NCBI RefSeq assembly: GCF_002964765.1
Contig: NZ_PQCF01000004.1
Coordinates: forward strand, 22,718 to 86,717
Length of the DNA: 64,000 nucleotides
DNA from: Pseudoalteromonas sp. T1lg88
GTDB lineage: Bacteria > Pseudomonadota > Gammaproteobacteria > Enterobacterales > Alteromonadaceae
Reading direction: 5' to 3'
The notes under the pieces: model-generated
Database searches by the model: none
Told to the model about the DNA's origin: nothing
What the model saw: only the letters and a program-made list of their open reading frames with translations
Made by a program: the position numbers and the translations under genes
Shown: positions 9,958-20,200 of the stretch, piece by piece
How the letters are laid out: each line of letters opens with the position of its first letter
Position numbering within the stretch: position 1 is the first letter of the stretch

Positions 9958-12554
9958 TTACACGGCTTGCTGGATAATCACGTTATCCGCTTTCTTCGTG
10001 TACTGAGGCATCTTGTGGAAGTTCAAGTAACGGTAAGTATCACCGCTGTTGCGTTGATCTTCTCCGCGTATTCTTGATATTCCGCAGCTGTAGGTAGTTT
10101 ACCTAGAATTGCTGCTACCGCTGCAAGCTCGGCAGACGCTAGGAATACGTTTGCACCTGTACCTAGACGGTTAGGGAAGTTACGAGTAGAGGTAGAAACA
10201 ACCGTTGCCTTATCAGCAACACGTGCCTGGTTACCCATACACAATGAACATCCTGGAGTTTCGATACGCGCGCCTACACGACCGAAGATACCGTAGTAAC
10301 CTTCGTCGGTAAGTTGGTCTTTATCCATCTTAGTAGGTGGTGCAACCCAAAGTTGGGTTGGTAGACGACCACCGAAGTTGTCTAGCAGCTTACCAGCGGC
10401 ACGGAAGTGGCCGATGTTAGTCATACATGAACCGATGAATACTTCGTCGATCTTCTCACCAGTTACGTCTGAAAGTAGACGTGCGTCATCTGGGTCATTA
10501 GGAGCACAAAGAATTGGCTCTTTGATTTCCGCCAGGTCGATTTCAATTACGTGCGCGTATTCAGCGTCTTTGTCGGCTTCCATAAGCTCTGGGTTAGCCA
10601 ACCACTCTTGCATCGCGTTGATACGACGCTCGATAGTACGTACATCACCGTAGCCTTCAGCGATCATCCACTTAAGCATAACGATGTTTGACTCTAGGTA
10701 CTCAGAGATAGACTCTTTGCTTAGCTTAACGGTACAACCTGCGGCTGAACGCTCGGCAGAGGCATCTGACAGCTCGAACGCTTGCTCAACGGTTAGGTGC
10801 TCAACACCTTCGATCTCTAGTACGCGACCAGAGAATTCGTTGATCTTACCCTTCTTCTCAACGGTAAGCAGGCCTTGCTTGATGCCGTAGTAAGGAATTG
10901 CGTGTACTAGGTCACGTAGTGTGATACCCGGCTGCATTTCGCCTTTGAAACGTACCAATACCGACTCAGGCATATCCAGTGGCATAACACCGGTCGCCGC
11001 TGCAAACGCAACCGCACCAGAACCCGCTGGGAATGAAATACCTAGTGGGAAACGAGTATGCGAGTCACCACCTGTACCTACGGTATCAGGAAGAAGCATA
11101 CGGTTTAGCCATGAGTGGATTACACCGTCACCTGGACGTAGCGATACACCGCCACGGTTCATGATGAAATCAGGTAGTGTGTGGTGCGTGTTTACGTCGA
11201 TAGGCTTAGGATACGCAGACGTGTGACAGAAAGACTGCATAGTTAGGTCAGCAGAGAAACCAAGACAGGCAAGGTCTTTCAGTTCGTCACGAGTCATAGG
11301 ACCTGTGGTATCTTGCGAACCAACAGTGGTCATCTTAGGCTCACAGTATTGACCAGGGCGGACGCCAGGCATGTTACATGCTTTACCAACCATCTTCTGA
11401 GCCAGGGTGAAGCCCTTACCAGAATCGGTAACAAGAGCTGGCTTACGGAAGATGTCTTCGGCTTCCATACCCAATGAGGTACGAGCCTTATCGGTCAAAC
11501 CACGACCAATGATCAATGGAATACGGCCACCGGCACGTACTTCATCAAGGATCACGTCTGACTTCATCTTGAACGTAGAGATAACTTCATCGGTACCGTG
11601 ACGCTTAACCACACCTTCATACGGGTAGATATCGATTTGATCACCCATATTCATGTCGTCAACGTTCAACTCGATAGGTAGTGCACCTGAGTCTTCCATG
11701 GTGTTGAAGAAGATAGGAGCGATCTTACCGCCTAGACATACACCGCCAACGCGCTTGTTTGGTACGTGAGGAATATCATCACCCATGAACCAAAGTACCG
11801 AGTTAGTTGCCGACTTACGTGATGAGCCAGTACCTACAACATCACCTACGTACGCTAGTGGTAAACCTTTGGTTTTAAGCTCTTCAAGTTGGGCGATTGG
11901 ACCGATTTCACCGGCTTTATCAGGGTTGATACCGTCACGCTCGTTCTTAAGCATAGCCAGTGCGTGTAGTGGGATATCCGGGCGAGACCAGGCATCTGGA
12001 GCAGGTGAAAGGTCATCTGTGTTAGTTTCACCGGTTACCTTGAAAACGGTTACAGAGATCTTCTCTGGCACAGCCGGCTTCTCAAGGAACCACTCGGCGT
12101 TTGCCCAAGACTCGATAACTTGCTTAGCAAATTCGTTACCCGCTTTGGCTTTTTCTTCTACGTCGTAGAAGGCATCAAACATAAGCAGGGTGTGCGATAG
12201 GCCTTTTACTGCGAACGGTGCAAGTTCAGCATCGTCTAACAGATCAATCATAGGCTCGATGTTATAGCCACCTAGCATGGTGCCAAGTAGCTCGGCCGCT
12301 TTTTCTTTATTGATTAGTGGCGACTGCGCTTCACCTTTTGCAACGGCGGCTAGGAAGCCCGCTTTTACATAGGCGGCGTCATCTACGCCAGGCGGTACAC
12401 GGTTAACTAGAAGGTCTAGGATAAACTCTTCTTCACCGGCAGGTGGATTCTTGATTAATTCGATCAGGTCAGCAGTTTGCTGAGCATCTAATGGTGCAGG
12501 CACAATACCTTGGGCTGCACGCTCTTCAACATGTTTACGATATTCTTGAAGCAC
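9958..12554 (-). CDS. acnB: Aconitate hydratase B, frameshifted near the 3' end
   Basis: TCA-cycle aconitase B, which converts citrate to isocitrate through a [4Fe-4S] cluster. Family landmarks are present: N-terminal HEAT-like domain, the swivel domain ([20 protein letters not shown]) and cluster Cys in [17 protein letters not shown] and [12 protein letters not shown]. The undisturbed frame stops at 10023 (843 aa) with an aberrant end VILTVT. Shifting frame near 10043 gives [20 protein letters not shown] and ends IIQQAV at 9958, the conserved AcnB C-terminus (about 865 aa in all). Adding one C (plus strand) at the CC of 10043-10044 restores [11 protein letters not shown]. The cause is a single-base deletion or a sequencing error. 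Codon use is that of a highly expressed gene. Confidence 0.93.
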
Positions 12555-12760
12555 AATTATGCCCTCTTGGTGACGTGAAAGTAGCAGACTTCGACGCGTC
12601 CATACTACTTATAGAATTTTGACACGATAACAATTATAAAGGCTTTAAAGATAGAAGAAAATTGGCGTCGCCGCCTAGAGGCAAAATAGTCAATATAAAT
12701 ACAATGAATGTAAGGGCTTTAAAACTATAGGCTGGTGAATGTTGAGTAATAATTATTTGC

Positions 12761-12787
12761 AAAAAGCCCGGCATCAGCCGGGCTTTT
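12761..12787 (-). terminator. Rho-independent terminator of the OmpA-family gene
   Basis: Stem AAGCCCGGC/GCCGGGCTT with a 5-nt loop and T run on the minus strand, 27 bases past the porin stop. Confidence 0.85.
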
Positions 12788-12813
12788 CATCATAGGTTGG
12801 TAGTAACCTACTA

Positions 12814-13869
12814 TTAGTTACGTTTGATGCTTACACGCTCAGTAACTGAGATGTGCGCTTCAACGCGACGGTTTTCAGCGTGAGCTTCTTTGGTGTTTTC
12901 AGTGTTCAATAAACGCTCTTCACCTAGGCCTACAGTTTCTACGCGAGAAGCTGAGATACCATCATTGATTAGTTGCTTAGCAACACCGTCTGCACGCTTT
13001 TTAGAAAGCTTTTTGTTGTAACCTGCATCGCCTACTGCTGAAGCGTGACCTTCAAGTAGTACGTTTGTTTGCGGGTACTTAGTCATGAATTCAGCAACTT
13101 TTTGGATATCATCCAAGTAACGCTGGTTAACGTCAGAGTTATCGTGTGGGAAACGTACTAACAAGCTAACCTTGTCGCCTTTTTCCATGTAACGAGTACA
13201 ACCCGACGCATCTACTGCATCTTCCATAGGTGTGTTTGCACACTTATCGTTGGCATCAAGTACGCCGTCTTTGTCTGTGTCTTTTGGCTCTGGCTTAGGA
13301 GCAACAACTACTGGTGCTGGCTCAACTTTCTTAGGCTCAGGCTTGTCACCAAAGTGGTAGCTAACACCTAGCTTAAGACCGAAATCAGAATGGTTCTGGT
13401 TAAGACCTTCGTAATAGTTGGCTTCACCGAAGAATGCCCAGTTGTAACGGAAGTGGCTACGGAAACCAAAACCTAGGTTAGCTGCATTGAAGTCATCGTA
13501 TACGTCAAATTTCTTTGCACCTAGTACACCGTAGAAAGTGTCGTTGAAGTGGTACAATACATCAGCACCGTAACGCTCACCTGTTTTGTGGTTGTCTGAA
13601 TTTTCTTTATCAAGCTCAAGGGCTGCAAATTCTAGACGAGCTGTCCAGTATTCGTTAAAGCGGTAACCTACTTCGATACCTGAACCGAAAGACTCACCTA
13701 GTGCAACATTCGCAGGGTTTGCGCCCTTGATGTTGTCCCAGTCAGCCCAGAAGTAATCACCAAACACACCAATGTGAATACCTTCGTGAGGGTTTTTCTG
13801 TTCTTCAGCAACAACAGCTTGTGATGCCATTGCCAAAACGATAGCAGCAGAAAGTGATTTGATTTTCAT
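12814..13869 (-). CDS. OmpA-family outer membrane protein
   Basis: 351 aa. A signal peptide (1-21, cleavage after AVVA) is followed by a beta-barrel of about 165 residues ending in VSYHFG, a Pro/Lys-rich hinge (PKKVEPAPVVVAPKPEPK), a thrombospondin type 3-like Asp motif (DTDKDGVLDANDKC) and a C-terminal OmpA domain with the peptidoglycan-binding signature (LLEGHASAVGDAGYNKKLSKKRA). Its role would be a structural link between outer membrane and peptidoglycan. Two starts are possible; MKIKSLSAA at 13869 gives a normal signal peptide, with GGA nine bases upstream. Codon use indicates high expression. Confidence 0.88.
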   Translation of the reverse strand: MKIKSLSAAIVLAMASQAVVAEEQKNPHEGIHIGVFGDYFWADWDNIKGANPANVALGESFGSGIEVGYRFNEYWTARLEFAALELDKENSDNHKTGERYGADVLYHFNDTFYGVLGAKKFDVYDDFNAANLGFGFRSHFRYNWAFFGEANYYEGLNQNHSDFGLKLGVSYHFGDKPEPKKVEPAPVVVAPKPEPKDTDKDGVLDANDKCANTPMEDAVDASGCTRYMEKGDKVSLLVRFPHDNSDVNQRYLDDIQKVAEFMTKYPQTNVLLEGHASAVGDAGYNKKLSKKRADGVAKQLINDGISASRVETVGLGEERLLNTENTKEAHAENRRVEAHISVTERVSIKRN

Positions 13870-14540
13870 TGTTTCCATCCCATTTTACGATTATCGATTA
13901 TGCGCACCAAGGTAAATTAGTCCTTAATGCGCCAAGTAAAAGGTCCATCTTGTGCCTCTTACTTAGTTATATTCCGATGATTCATTAATCTATCAGCCGA
14001 CATTTCTTGCTTTTATCGCAGGTGCTATACAGCACCAGGTCTAGATCCGCGCTAACAGGTTTCAACACATCTACATTGTAGTCTAATTAAGCAAGTTCGC
14101 GCCTTAACTTAATCAGGTACGCTATATTAAAGCATTATGTTCCTGAATATAAGATGATTTTAGTATTAAAGTAGTAAAGTTTCTGCCACTTTGCAAATTA
14201 CAACACAGCAGAAAAAGCCCTCTGAACCAGCCCTGGCAAGATATTGTGGTTTAATTAACCCACATCTTTAAACTTACGGGAGCTAGGCTGAAAAATACTC
14301 ACCGCATCTGCAATAAAACCCTGCATCCATCCAACCTCTTTACCAAGGTTTCTTTATTACCCGAATCGCGACATGTAGTTTTTCCCGGCGCAATAGCTAA
14401 ATTTTATAATGGCCCTGGCACTCATAACCCGAGCAATGCATCGAGCTGTAGAAAAAACAAACAAGAATATGGCACTTGTTACTGGACAATTGAACGCAGC
14501 TACCTACAATAGCGGCGCACATAAATTAGTAGAGGTTTGC
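13870..14540. other. 671-bp intergenic region between the OmpA-family gene and trmA
   Basis: I see no gene here. It must hold the promoters of both divergent genes. The only clear structure is a short hairpin at 14031-14046 (GGTGCT ATAC AGCACC), which would lie in the 5' leader of the porin mRNA if transcription starts upstream of it. An open frame extends trmA upstream to 14409, but that part lacks family similarity. Confidence 0.6.
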
Positions 14541-15638
14541 ATGCCAGTAATAGAAATCGACGCGTCCGGGTACAACCAGCAATTAGCAGAAAAAGAAGAG
14601 CGTATTATTGCGCAATTTTCTCGCTTTGGTGTCAATAAGTTAGAAGTGTTTGCCTCGACCCCGAAACATTACCGGCAACGTGCGGAATTTCGTGTCTGGC
14701 ATGATGGCGATGACCTCTACCACATTATGTTCGATCAACAGAGTAAAGAAAAAGTCCGCGTCGAGCGCTTCGACCCGGGTGCCGAGCTGATCAATGAACT
14801 GATGAGTGCCATGATCGCCGAGTTAAAAGATAACGAGCTGATGCGTCGTAAGCTGTTCCAAATCGATTATCTGACCACTTTAAGCGGCAACGCCTTAATC
14901 AGCCTGCTCTATCACAAACAGTTAGATGAGCAGTGGTTGCAAGCGGCACAGGAGCTACAAGCACGACTGCAACAACGCTTTAATGTCGAGCTTATCGGCC
15001 GTGCCCGCAAACAAAAGCAGGTACTGGCCACGGATTATGTGATTGAGCAACTTGAAGTAAATGGCCGCACTTATACCTATCAGCAGGTGGAAAACAGCTT
15101 TACCCAACCCAATGCCAAGGTAAATGAGTCTATGCTGGCCTGGGCTCAGGATATCTGTGCCCCCTTGAGCAATGATTTGCTCGAGCTCTACTGTGGTAAT
15201 GGCAACTTTTCAATCGCCCTAGCGGGTTCCTTTAATCGCGTGCTGGCGACGGAAATTTCCAAGTCATCGGTACACTCGGCGCAATATAATATTGCCGCCA
15301 ATAAGGTTGAAAACCTGGATATCATCCGCATGAGCAGCGAAGAATTTACGCAGGCAATGCGTAAAGAACGCACCTTTACCCGCTTAGGTAACATAGACCT
15401 ACACAGCTATGATTGCCAAACCATCTTGGTCGATCCGCCACGAGCCGGTATGGATGAACTCACCTGTAAGCTTACCAGCGAGTACGACAACATCATCTAT
15501 ATTTCCTGCAACCCGGAGACCCTGGAGCGCGATCTGGAGATACTGACGCAAACCCACGAAATAGCCCGCTTTGCTATCTTTGATCAGTTCCCCTACACCC
15601 ATCATGTTGAATCCGGGGTCTACCTAAAGCGCAAATAA
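14541..15638 (+). CDS. trmA: tRNA (uracil-5-)-methyltransferase
   Basis: Makes m5U54 in the T-loop of tRNAs using S-adenosylmethionine. The SAM site [13 protein letters not shown], the [11 protein letters not shown] motif and the catalytic Cys in [13 protein letters not shown] are all present, in the usual order, and the protein ends in the family-typical [14 protein letters not shown]. The ATG at 14541 preceded by AGAGGT gives 365 aa, the normal length (366 in E. coli); the longer upstream frame is rejected. Confidence 0.95.
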   Translation: MPVIEIDASGYNQQLAEKEERIIAQFSRFGVNKLEVFASTPKHYRQRAEFRVWHDGDDLYHIMFDQQSKEKVRVERFDPGAELINELMSAMIAELKDNELMRRKLFQIDYLTTLSGNALISLLYHKQLDEQWLQAAQELQARLQQRFNVELIGRARKQKQVLATDYVIEQLEVNGRTYTYQQVENSFTQPNAKVNESMLAWAQDICAPLSNDLLELYCGNGNFSIALAGSFNRVLATEISKSSVHSAQYNIAANKVENLDIIRMSSEEFTQAMRKERTFTRLGNIDLHSYDCQTILVDPPRAGMDELTCKLTSEYDNIIYISCNPETLERDLEILTQTHEIARFAIFDQFPYTHHVESGVYLKRK

Positions 15639-15644
15639 GAACAT

Positions 15645-15677
15645 AAAAAAACCGCATCAAAAGATGCGGTTTTTTTA
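15645..15677. terminator. Bidirectional terminator between trmA and dsbA
   Basis: Stem ACCGCATC/GATGCGGT with AAAAAA on the left and TTTTTTT on the right, placed between two convergent genes. Confidence 0.88.
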
Positions 15678-15690
15678 TCATTGGCCGTAC

Positions 15691-16323
15691 TTACTTCTTG
15701 GCCAAGTAATTGATTAGCGCCGCGATATCATCTGGCTCGGTAACGCCAGAATCACGACCTAAGATCAAACGATACTTACCGTTAACGATAAAGGTAGGTA
15801 CGCCTTTCAGGGCACCCTTCTCTTTATAGTATTCTTGGTCGCGCTGCATCTTTGAGGCTTTAGTGCGTACCGCAAAGCCTTCGAATAACTTGTCGAACTT
15901 TTGTGCATCCACGCCATTGGCAACAAACACGTCTCTTACGTCGGCCATTTCGTTAAACTGCGAACGTTTATTGTGAATGTGGTTAAAGATGGCAGCAACC
16001 AAAAGCTCTTTTTCAGGTAACACACTGGCCGTTGCCAAGGCTTGCGACAACATGTCCTGGTTTTCTGCGGTGCGACCACCCATAAAGTTTACATGGCTGC
16101 GCTTAAAGCTCACACCTTCGTTTAGCTTAGGCTTAACGTCTCTTAGTAAACCTTCATAAGCATTACAGGCAGGGCAGTAGAAAGAGAAGAATTCTTTTAC
16201 TTCCGGCTTACGGCTAGCACGCTCAGAAACGACTTCATAGTGAGTACCTTCTTCAAACTGTGCTGCCACTGCTGTCAAAGGTAATGCCAGCGCCATTAGC
16301 GCTAGGGCAATAAACTTCTTCAT
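15691..16323 (-). CDS. dsbA: DsbA-family thiol:disulfide interchange protein with CPAC motif
   Basis: Periplasmic disulfide oxidoreductase of the thioredoxin fold, 210 aa with a signal peptide (1-20, ALPLTAVA). The active site at residues 50-53 reads CPAC rather than the usual CPHC, and the cis-Pro loop is GVPTFIVNG. The residues between the two Cys tune redox potential in this family, so this copy may be less oxidising than classical DsbA (inference). It follows a second dsbA by 17 bp in the same operon (ccoG-srkA-dsbA-dsbA). Confidence 0.9.
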   Translation of the reverse strand: MKKFIALALMALALPLTAVAAQFEEGTHYEVVSERASRKPEVKEFFSFYCPACNAYEGLLRDVKPKLNEGVSFKRSHVNFMGGRTAENQDMLSQALATASVLPEKELLVAAIFNHIHNKRSQFNEMADVRDVFVANGVDAQKFDKLFEGFAVRTKASKMQRDQEYYKEKGALKGVPTFIVNGKYRLILGRDSGVTEPDDIAALINYLAKK

Positions 16324-16339
16324 ACCTTTATTCTCCGTG

Positions 16340-16960
16340 TTATTTTTCTAATAAATGGTTAACGAGCTCATTAAGCTCTTGCTGCGACTTCACAGTGTGT
16401 ACATGCACCTTGTATTTGTCGTTAACAATAATGGTAGGCACGCCCGTTAGAGCGCCGGCCTTGGTATACGTTTCTTGCGCTTCCAGAGCGGCCTTTTCAC
16501 CGGCCAATACCGGCATGCTGCTTGCTAACATGCTATAACGCTCGGCGCCAATGCCCTGCTCCGCCAATAATTTTTCTACCGCTTGCTGCGATTGCAGTGG
16601 CTCGCGTTGCAGATGAATACTCTTGAAGATGGCCTCAGATACCTGTTCGCCTTTACCTTCTTGCTGAGCGATTAGATACGCCGTAGTTAGGCGATTTTGC
16701 GCAGCCTTATCCAAACGTAAAAAGTTTACATGGCTTTTAATAAAGGGCACATCCTTTGGCAAGGCATCTTTAAGCGCACCGACCGCCGGCTCAAGACGAT
16801 AGCAATGAGGGCAGTAAAAAGAAAAGAACTCGGTTACCTTGTCACTTTCAGAGGCCTTAGTATCAAGCACTTGGTAATGCTCGCCGGCCTTAAAGTCGGC
16901 TGCCCAAGAGGCCAGAGGTAAACAAAGTAGTAATAACGAACCTGTTAGTGTTTTTATCAT
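16340..16960 (-). CDS. dsbA: DsbA-family thiol:disulfide interchange protein with CPHC motif
   Basis: 206 aa, signal peptide 1-21, active site CPHC at residues 50-53, cis-Pro loop GVPTIIVND. This is the classical DsbA oxidase signature; it introduces disulfides into secreted proteins and is normally re-oxidised by DsbB. The ATG at 16960 with AGAGAC upstream is preferred over an upstream TTG. It is a tandem paralogue of the next gene downstream. Its position just behind srkA repeats the E. coli yihE-dsbA pairing. Confidence 0.92.
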   Translation of the reverse strand: MIKTLTGSLLLLCLPLASWAADFKAGEHYQVLDTKASESDKVTEFFSFYCPHCYRLEPAVGALKDALPKDVPFIKSHVNFLRLDKAAQNRLTTAYLIAQQEGKGEQVSEAIFKSIHLQREPLQSQQAVEKLLAEQGIGAERYSMLASSMPVLAGEKAALEAQETYTKAGALTGVPTIIVNDKYKVHVHTVKSQQELNELVNHLLEK

Positions 16961-16994
16961 AATCGTCTCTTTTAAATTCAATTTGGCTGCGCGC

Positions 16995-17972
16995 TTATGG
17001 CATCAATTTCAACGCTGGCTCATCCAGCGCCGCCAGTTGCTCTTTTAATGCCAGAGTTTGCTGCTCCCAGTATTTGTCTTGTGCGAACCAAGAAAAGTTC
17101 CGCTCAAATGCCGGGTCTTGCCAACGTTTGGCAATCCAGCCCATATAATGCACCATGCGCATCGCCCGCAGCGGCTCTATTAAACGCAACTGGCCATGCT
17201 CAAAATGGGCAAACTCCTCATAGGCATTCACCAGGGTATCAAGCTGGACCAGCTGATTTTGCCGATCGCCACTGAGCATCATCCATAAATCCTGCATTGC
17301 TGGGCCCTGACGGCTATCATCAAGGTCAACAAAGGTTAGCATATCATCGCCGGACCAGAGAATGTTGCCAGCGTGGCAGTCTCCATGCAAGCGTATAGTA
17401 GCAACACTCTGGTATAAGCGGCTAGCTTTGTCGATAACCTGATCGAGCACGGTGTAAAAAGGTAAAGACATTGCCTCACTTACCAAGTTACTGTGCTGCA
17501 AATGAACCTTGGCTTGATATAGATATTCATCACAGCCTAGCACAGGCCGCGTGGTAAAAGGTTTTGCCGCCGCCACCTTGTGCATGCGGCCAATTAAACG
17601 GCCAAGCTGTTCTAGCTGGTCGAGATTATCCATCTCAAACTGGCGGCCACCAACGCTGGGGAACAGCGTAAAGCGATAGCCTTGATGCTCAAACAGTGTC
17701 TGACCATCAATACGCAACGGCGCCACCACAGGTACCTCGGCTTCTTGCAGCTCGGCACTGAAGCTATGCTCTTCGAGGATCTGCTCATTACTCCAGCGCT
17801 CAGGGCGATAGAATTTTGCCACATAGCGGCGCTGATCCTCAGCTATAAACTGATAAACACGGTTTTCGTAGCTATTAAGCGCCAAGAGCCCAGACTCAGC
17901 ATAGATGCCCACACCATCGAGGGCATCTAAAATGGTATCCGGGGTTAAGGAAGCAAAACTAAATTCACTCAC
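16995..17972 (-). CDS. srkA: Stress response Ser/Thr kinase SrkA (YihE)
   Basis: 325 aa, aminoglycoside-phosphotransferase-like kinase fold. The N-lobe ATP Lys lies in RYVAKFYRPERW, the catalytic loop reads LHGDCHAGNILW and the metal-binding motif FVDLDDSRQGP. In E. coli YihE/SrkA dampens stress-induced death and lies directly upstream of dsbA, as here. The start is GTG, nearly abutting the ccoG stop, with AAGGG as ribosome site. Confidence 0.92.
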   Translation of the reverse strand: MSEFSFASLTPDTILDALDGVGIYAESGLLALNSYENRVYQFIAEDQRRYVAKFYRPERWSNEQILEEHSFSAELQEAEVPVVAPLRIDGQTLFEHQGYRFTLFPSVGGRQFEMDNLDQLEQLGRLIGRMHKVAAAKPFTTRPVLGCDEYLYQAKVHLQHSNLVSEAMSLPFYTVLDQVIDKASRLYQSVATIRLHGDCHAGNILWSGDDMLTFVDLDDSRQGPAMQDLWMMLSGDRQNQLVQLDTLVNAYEEFAHFEHGQLRLIEPLRAMRMVHYMGWIAKRWQDPAFERNFSWFAQDKYWEQQTLALKEQLAALDEPALKLMP

Positions 17973-17973
17973 C

Positions 17974-19407
17974 TTAACGACCCTTAAAGAAATTACTGCT
18001 TTGCTTAATTTGCGTCTCGGGATCGGTCACCGGGTAAAGCACAAAATTAAACTCTGTCATCGGCTTTTTCAGATCGTAAGGGTCGATAATCACAGACAAG
18101 GGCAGATCGTGAGAGCGTCCCGGTGCGACGCTAAACTCAAGTTGACCAATCACCTGATAATGCTCCAGCCCCTCAACCTCAACTCGGAACTGCTGCGCTA
18201 CCTGAGCCTTATTCAATACCTTCAATGTGTAGGTGTTTTCTACCAAGCCATCAACATTGATACGGAACAACTGGTTACGGTCACGAATAATATCGAGATC
18301 CATAGGCACCCGCATGGCTATATTAGCCGCCAGCGCGCCGATAAGGATAAAGAGAATAATAGAGTAACCAATTAACTTACCGCGCACCGGCTTGGTTTTC
18401 TCGGCGGAAGCCTCCAGGTTACGTTCCGTGGTATAGGAGATCAGGCCACGAGGATAATTCATCTTGTCCATAACGCCGTCACAGGCATCAATACAGGCGC
18501 CACAGTTAATGCACTCGTACTGCAAGCCGTTACGAATATCTATACCGGTAGGACACACCTGTACACAGAGGTTACAGTCGATACAGTCGCCCAACCCCAA
18601 CTCTATAGGATCTTGCTTGCGCCCACGCGGACCGCGGTTTTCGCCGCGCTTGGCATCATAACTTACGGTAAAGGTGTCTTTGTCGAACATGGCCGACTGG
18701 AAGCGCGAATAAGGGCAAATATGCAAACACATAATTTCCCGCATCCAGCCCGCATTACCATAGGTACAAAGGGCAAATACGACAATATTCAACAGCGCAT
18801 AGCCGCCCACAGAAAAGGTCACAAAGTCGAACACCAGCTCACGCATGGGCGTAAAGTAGCCGACAAAGGTAATGGCGGTATACAAGGAGAAAAGCAACCA
18901 GCTGCCATGTTTGGCCGTTTTGCGCCAAAACTTATCAAAGTCCATGGGACGCTGATCCAGCTTTTTACGCTGGTTGGCGGTGCCTTCAAACTTCTCTTCA
19001 AACCAGATAAAGATAAAGGTCCACACCGTTTGCGGACAGGTATAACCACACCAGACACGGCCGTAGAAGGTGGTCACCAGAAACAGCGCAAAGGCGGCAA
19101 TCATAAAAATAAAAGCGAGTATGGTTAAGTCTTGCGGCCAAAAGGTCAGGGCAAAAATACTGAACTGCTGATTACCTATATCGAATAAAACCGCTTGCTG
19201 GCCGTTGTAGTTAATCCAAGGCAACAACATAAAGGCGAGCATACCGACTAAGCCAATACGCTGTCTTAGCAACTGGTGTAATCCGGTGACGGCTCGGACA
19301 TAAATACGGTTACGGGGATTAAATCTATCGTACTCGGCCCCGCTGGGCTTTTCGATTTTCACGTCACTGGGTATGTTTTTTACCTTGATCCGCTGCTCTT
19401 TTTCCAT
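17974..19407 (-). CDS. ccoG: Cytochrome oxidase accessory protein CcoG (FixG/RdxA)
   Basis: 477-residue membrane ferredoxin-like protein that supports copper insertion into cbb3-type oxidase. It has several membrane helices in the first half, then two ferredoxin Cys clusters (CIDCNLCVQVCP and CINCGACIDACD) around residues 265-305, a late helix, and a C-terminal Ig-like FixG domain. No cbb3 structural genes are in the window, so its partner operon lies elsewhere. Ribosome site GAGG before the ATG. It heads the srkA-dsbA-dsbA unit. Confidence 0.95.
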   Translation of the reverse strand: MEKEQRIKVKNIPSDVKIEKPSGAEYDRFNPRNRIYVRAVTGLHQLLRQRIGLVGMLAFMLLPWINYNGQQAVLFDIGNQQFSIFALTFWPQDLTILAFIFMIAAFALFLVTTFYGRVWCGYTCPQTVWTFIFIWFEEKFEGTANQRKKLDQRPMDFDKFWRKTAKHGSWLLFSLYTAITFVGYFTPMRELVFDFVTFSVGGYALLNIVVFALCTYGNAGWMREIMCLHICPYSRFQSAMFDKDTFTVSYDAKRGENRGPRGRKQDPIELGLGDCIDCNLCVQVCPTGIDIRNGLQYECINCGACIDACDGVMDKMNYPRGLISYTTERNLEASAEKTKPVRGKLIGYSIILFILIGALAANIAMRVPMDLDIIRDRNQLFRINVDGLVENTYTLKVLNKAQVAQQFRVEVEGLEHYQVIGQLEFSVAPGRSHDLPLSVIIDPYDLKKPMTEFNFVLYPVTDPETQIKQSSNFFKGR

Positions 19408-19620
19408 CTTAGTTCCTCAACGCCAGGGATTTAGGAATGGGCAAACTTACCTAATTGGTTATTAGGTTTGTCGTTTCGGGCAAGTATATCAATTCGGCCA
19501 CCAAAATGATGTAACCAGAAGATTATATTTAACCCTAAGCGCCTTAATAGGCTTGCTTTTAAAACCCAGAGTTTACTACACTATCAGCGTCCCCGTTGCC
19601 ACCTAGATCAAGGTTTACTC

Positions 19621-19962
19621 ATGAAGAAGTTATTACTGTTGGTCGTTATTCTGTTAGCACTGCTAAGTGTTGATCATCCTTTGATAAAAAATCCCCGTGA
19701 CAAAATTCTTGGCTCTGTGGTGTCGGATTTAAGTGATTCCACTCAGGTACAACGGGAAGTGAAGGCAAAACATGCCCTAGCTGAGGTCCGCTCTCAACTT
19801 AAATTAAACAAAGATCAGGACGCCCATCTCGCCGACATTTTTAAAACGGTTCGCGGCATGCATGACTGGGAGAGAAAATACTGTAAAAACAGAGAACTCA
19901 ATCAGTATTTTTATGGTGACGATTTACTGCAGACCTGCACCATTATTGCGGCCACCCACTAG
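19621..19962 (+). CDS. Small secreted or anchored protein of unknown function
   Basis: 113 aa, not recognised. The N-terminus is a signal peptide or signal anchor (MKKLLLLVVILLALLSV). The rest is hydrophilic and helical with two Cys (KYCKN, LQTCT) that could form a disulfide. AAGG lies eight bases before the ATG. It is divergent from ccoG and is followed after 6 bp by the next small gene, so the two are probably one operon. Confidence 0.7.
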   Translation: MKKLLLLVVILLALLSVDHPLIKNPRDKILGSVVSDLSDSTQVQREVKAKHALAEVRSQLKLNKDQDAHLADIFKTVRGMHDWERKYCKNRELNQYFYGDDLLQTCTIIAATH

Positions 19963-19968
19963 TAAGCT

Positions 19969-20166
19969 ATGGACTTTTCGGCACTCAATAAAAAGCAAGG
20001 TGATTCTTTTGCCGAGCACAAGCGTCTGCTGCAGCAACTGAGCAAGGGCAAAACCGTGTTATGCAAGCACTGCCAAGGTGCCATCAGCCTGCAACTCGCC
20101 GAACCCGGCTATGCCAGAGCCCGTTGCACCAAGGGCTGCACCGACCTGCTATTGCAACTCGGCTAA
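19969..20166 (+). CDS. Small four-cysteine protein
   Basis: 65 aa, not recognised. Two Cys pairs, CKHCQG (CxxC) and CTKGC (CxxxC), spaced about 20 residues apart suggest a zinc ribbon. The N-terminal half is helical and charged. It is probably co-transcribed with the preceding gene. Confidence 0.65.
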   Translation: MDFSALNKKQGDSFAEHKRLLQQLSKGKTVLCKHCQGAISLQLAEPGYARARCTKGCTDLLLQLG

Positions 20167-20200
20167 GCTCACCCAAGAAGACATAGCGAAAATGGCGGGG

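Noticed and set aside
13870..14540. Possible tRNA or small RNA in the intergenic region before trmA
   Set aside because: The only structure is a six-pair hairpin. No cloverleaf, no CCA-type end and no terminator is visible.
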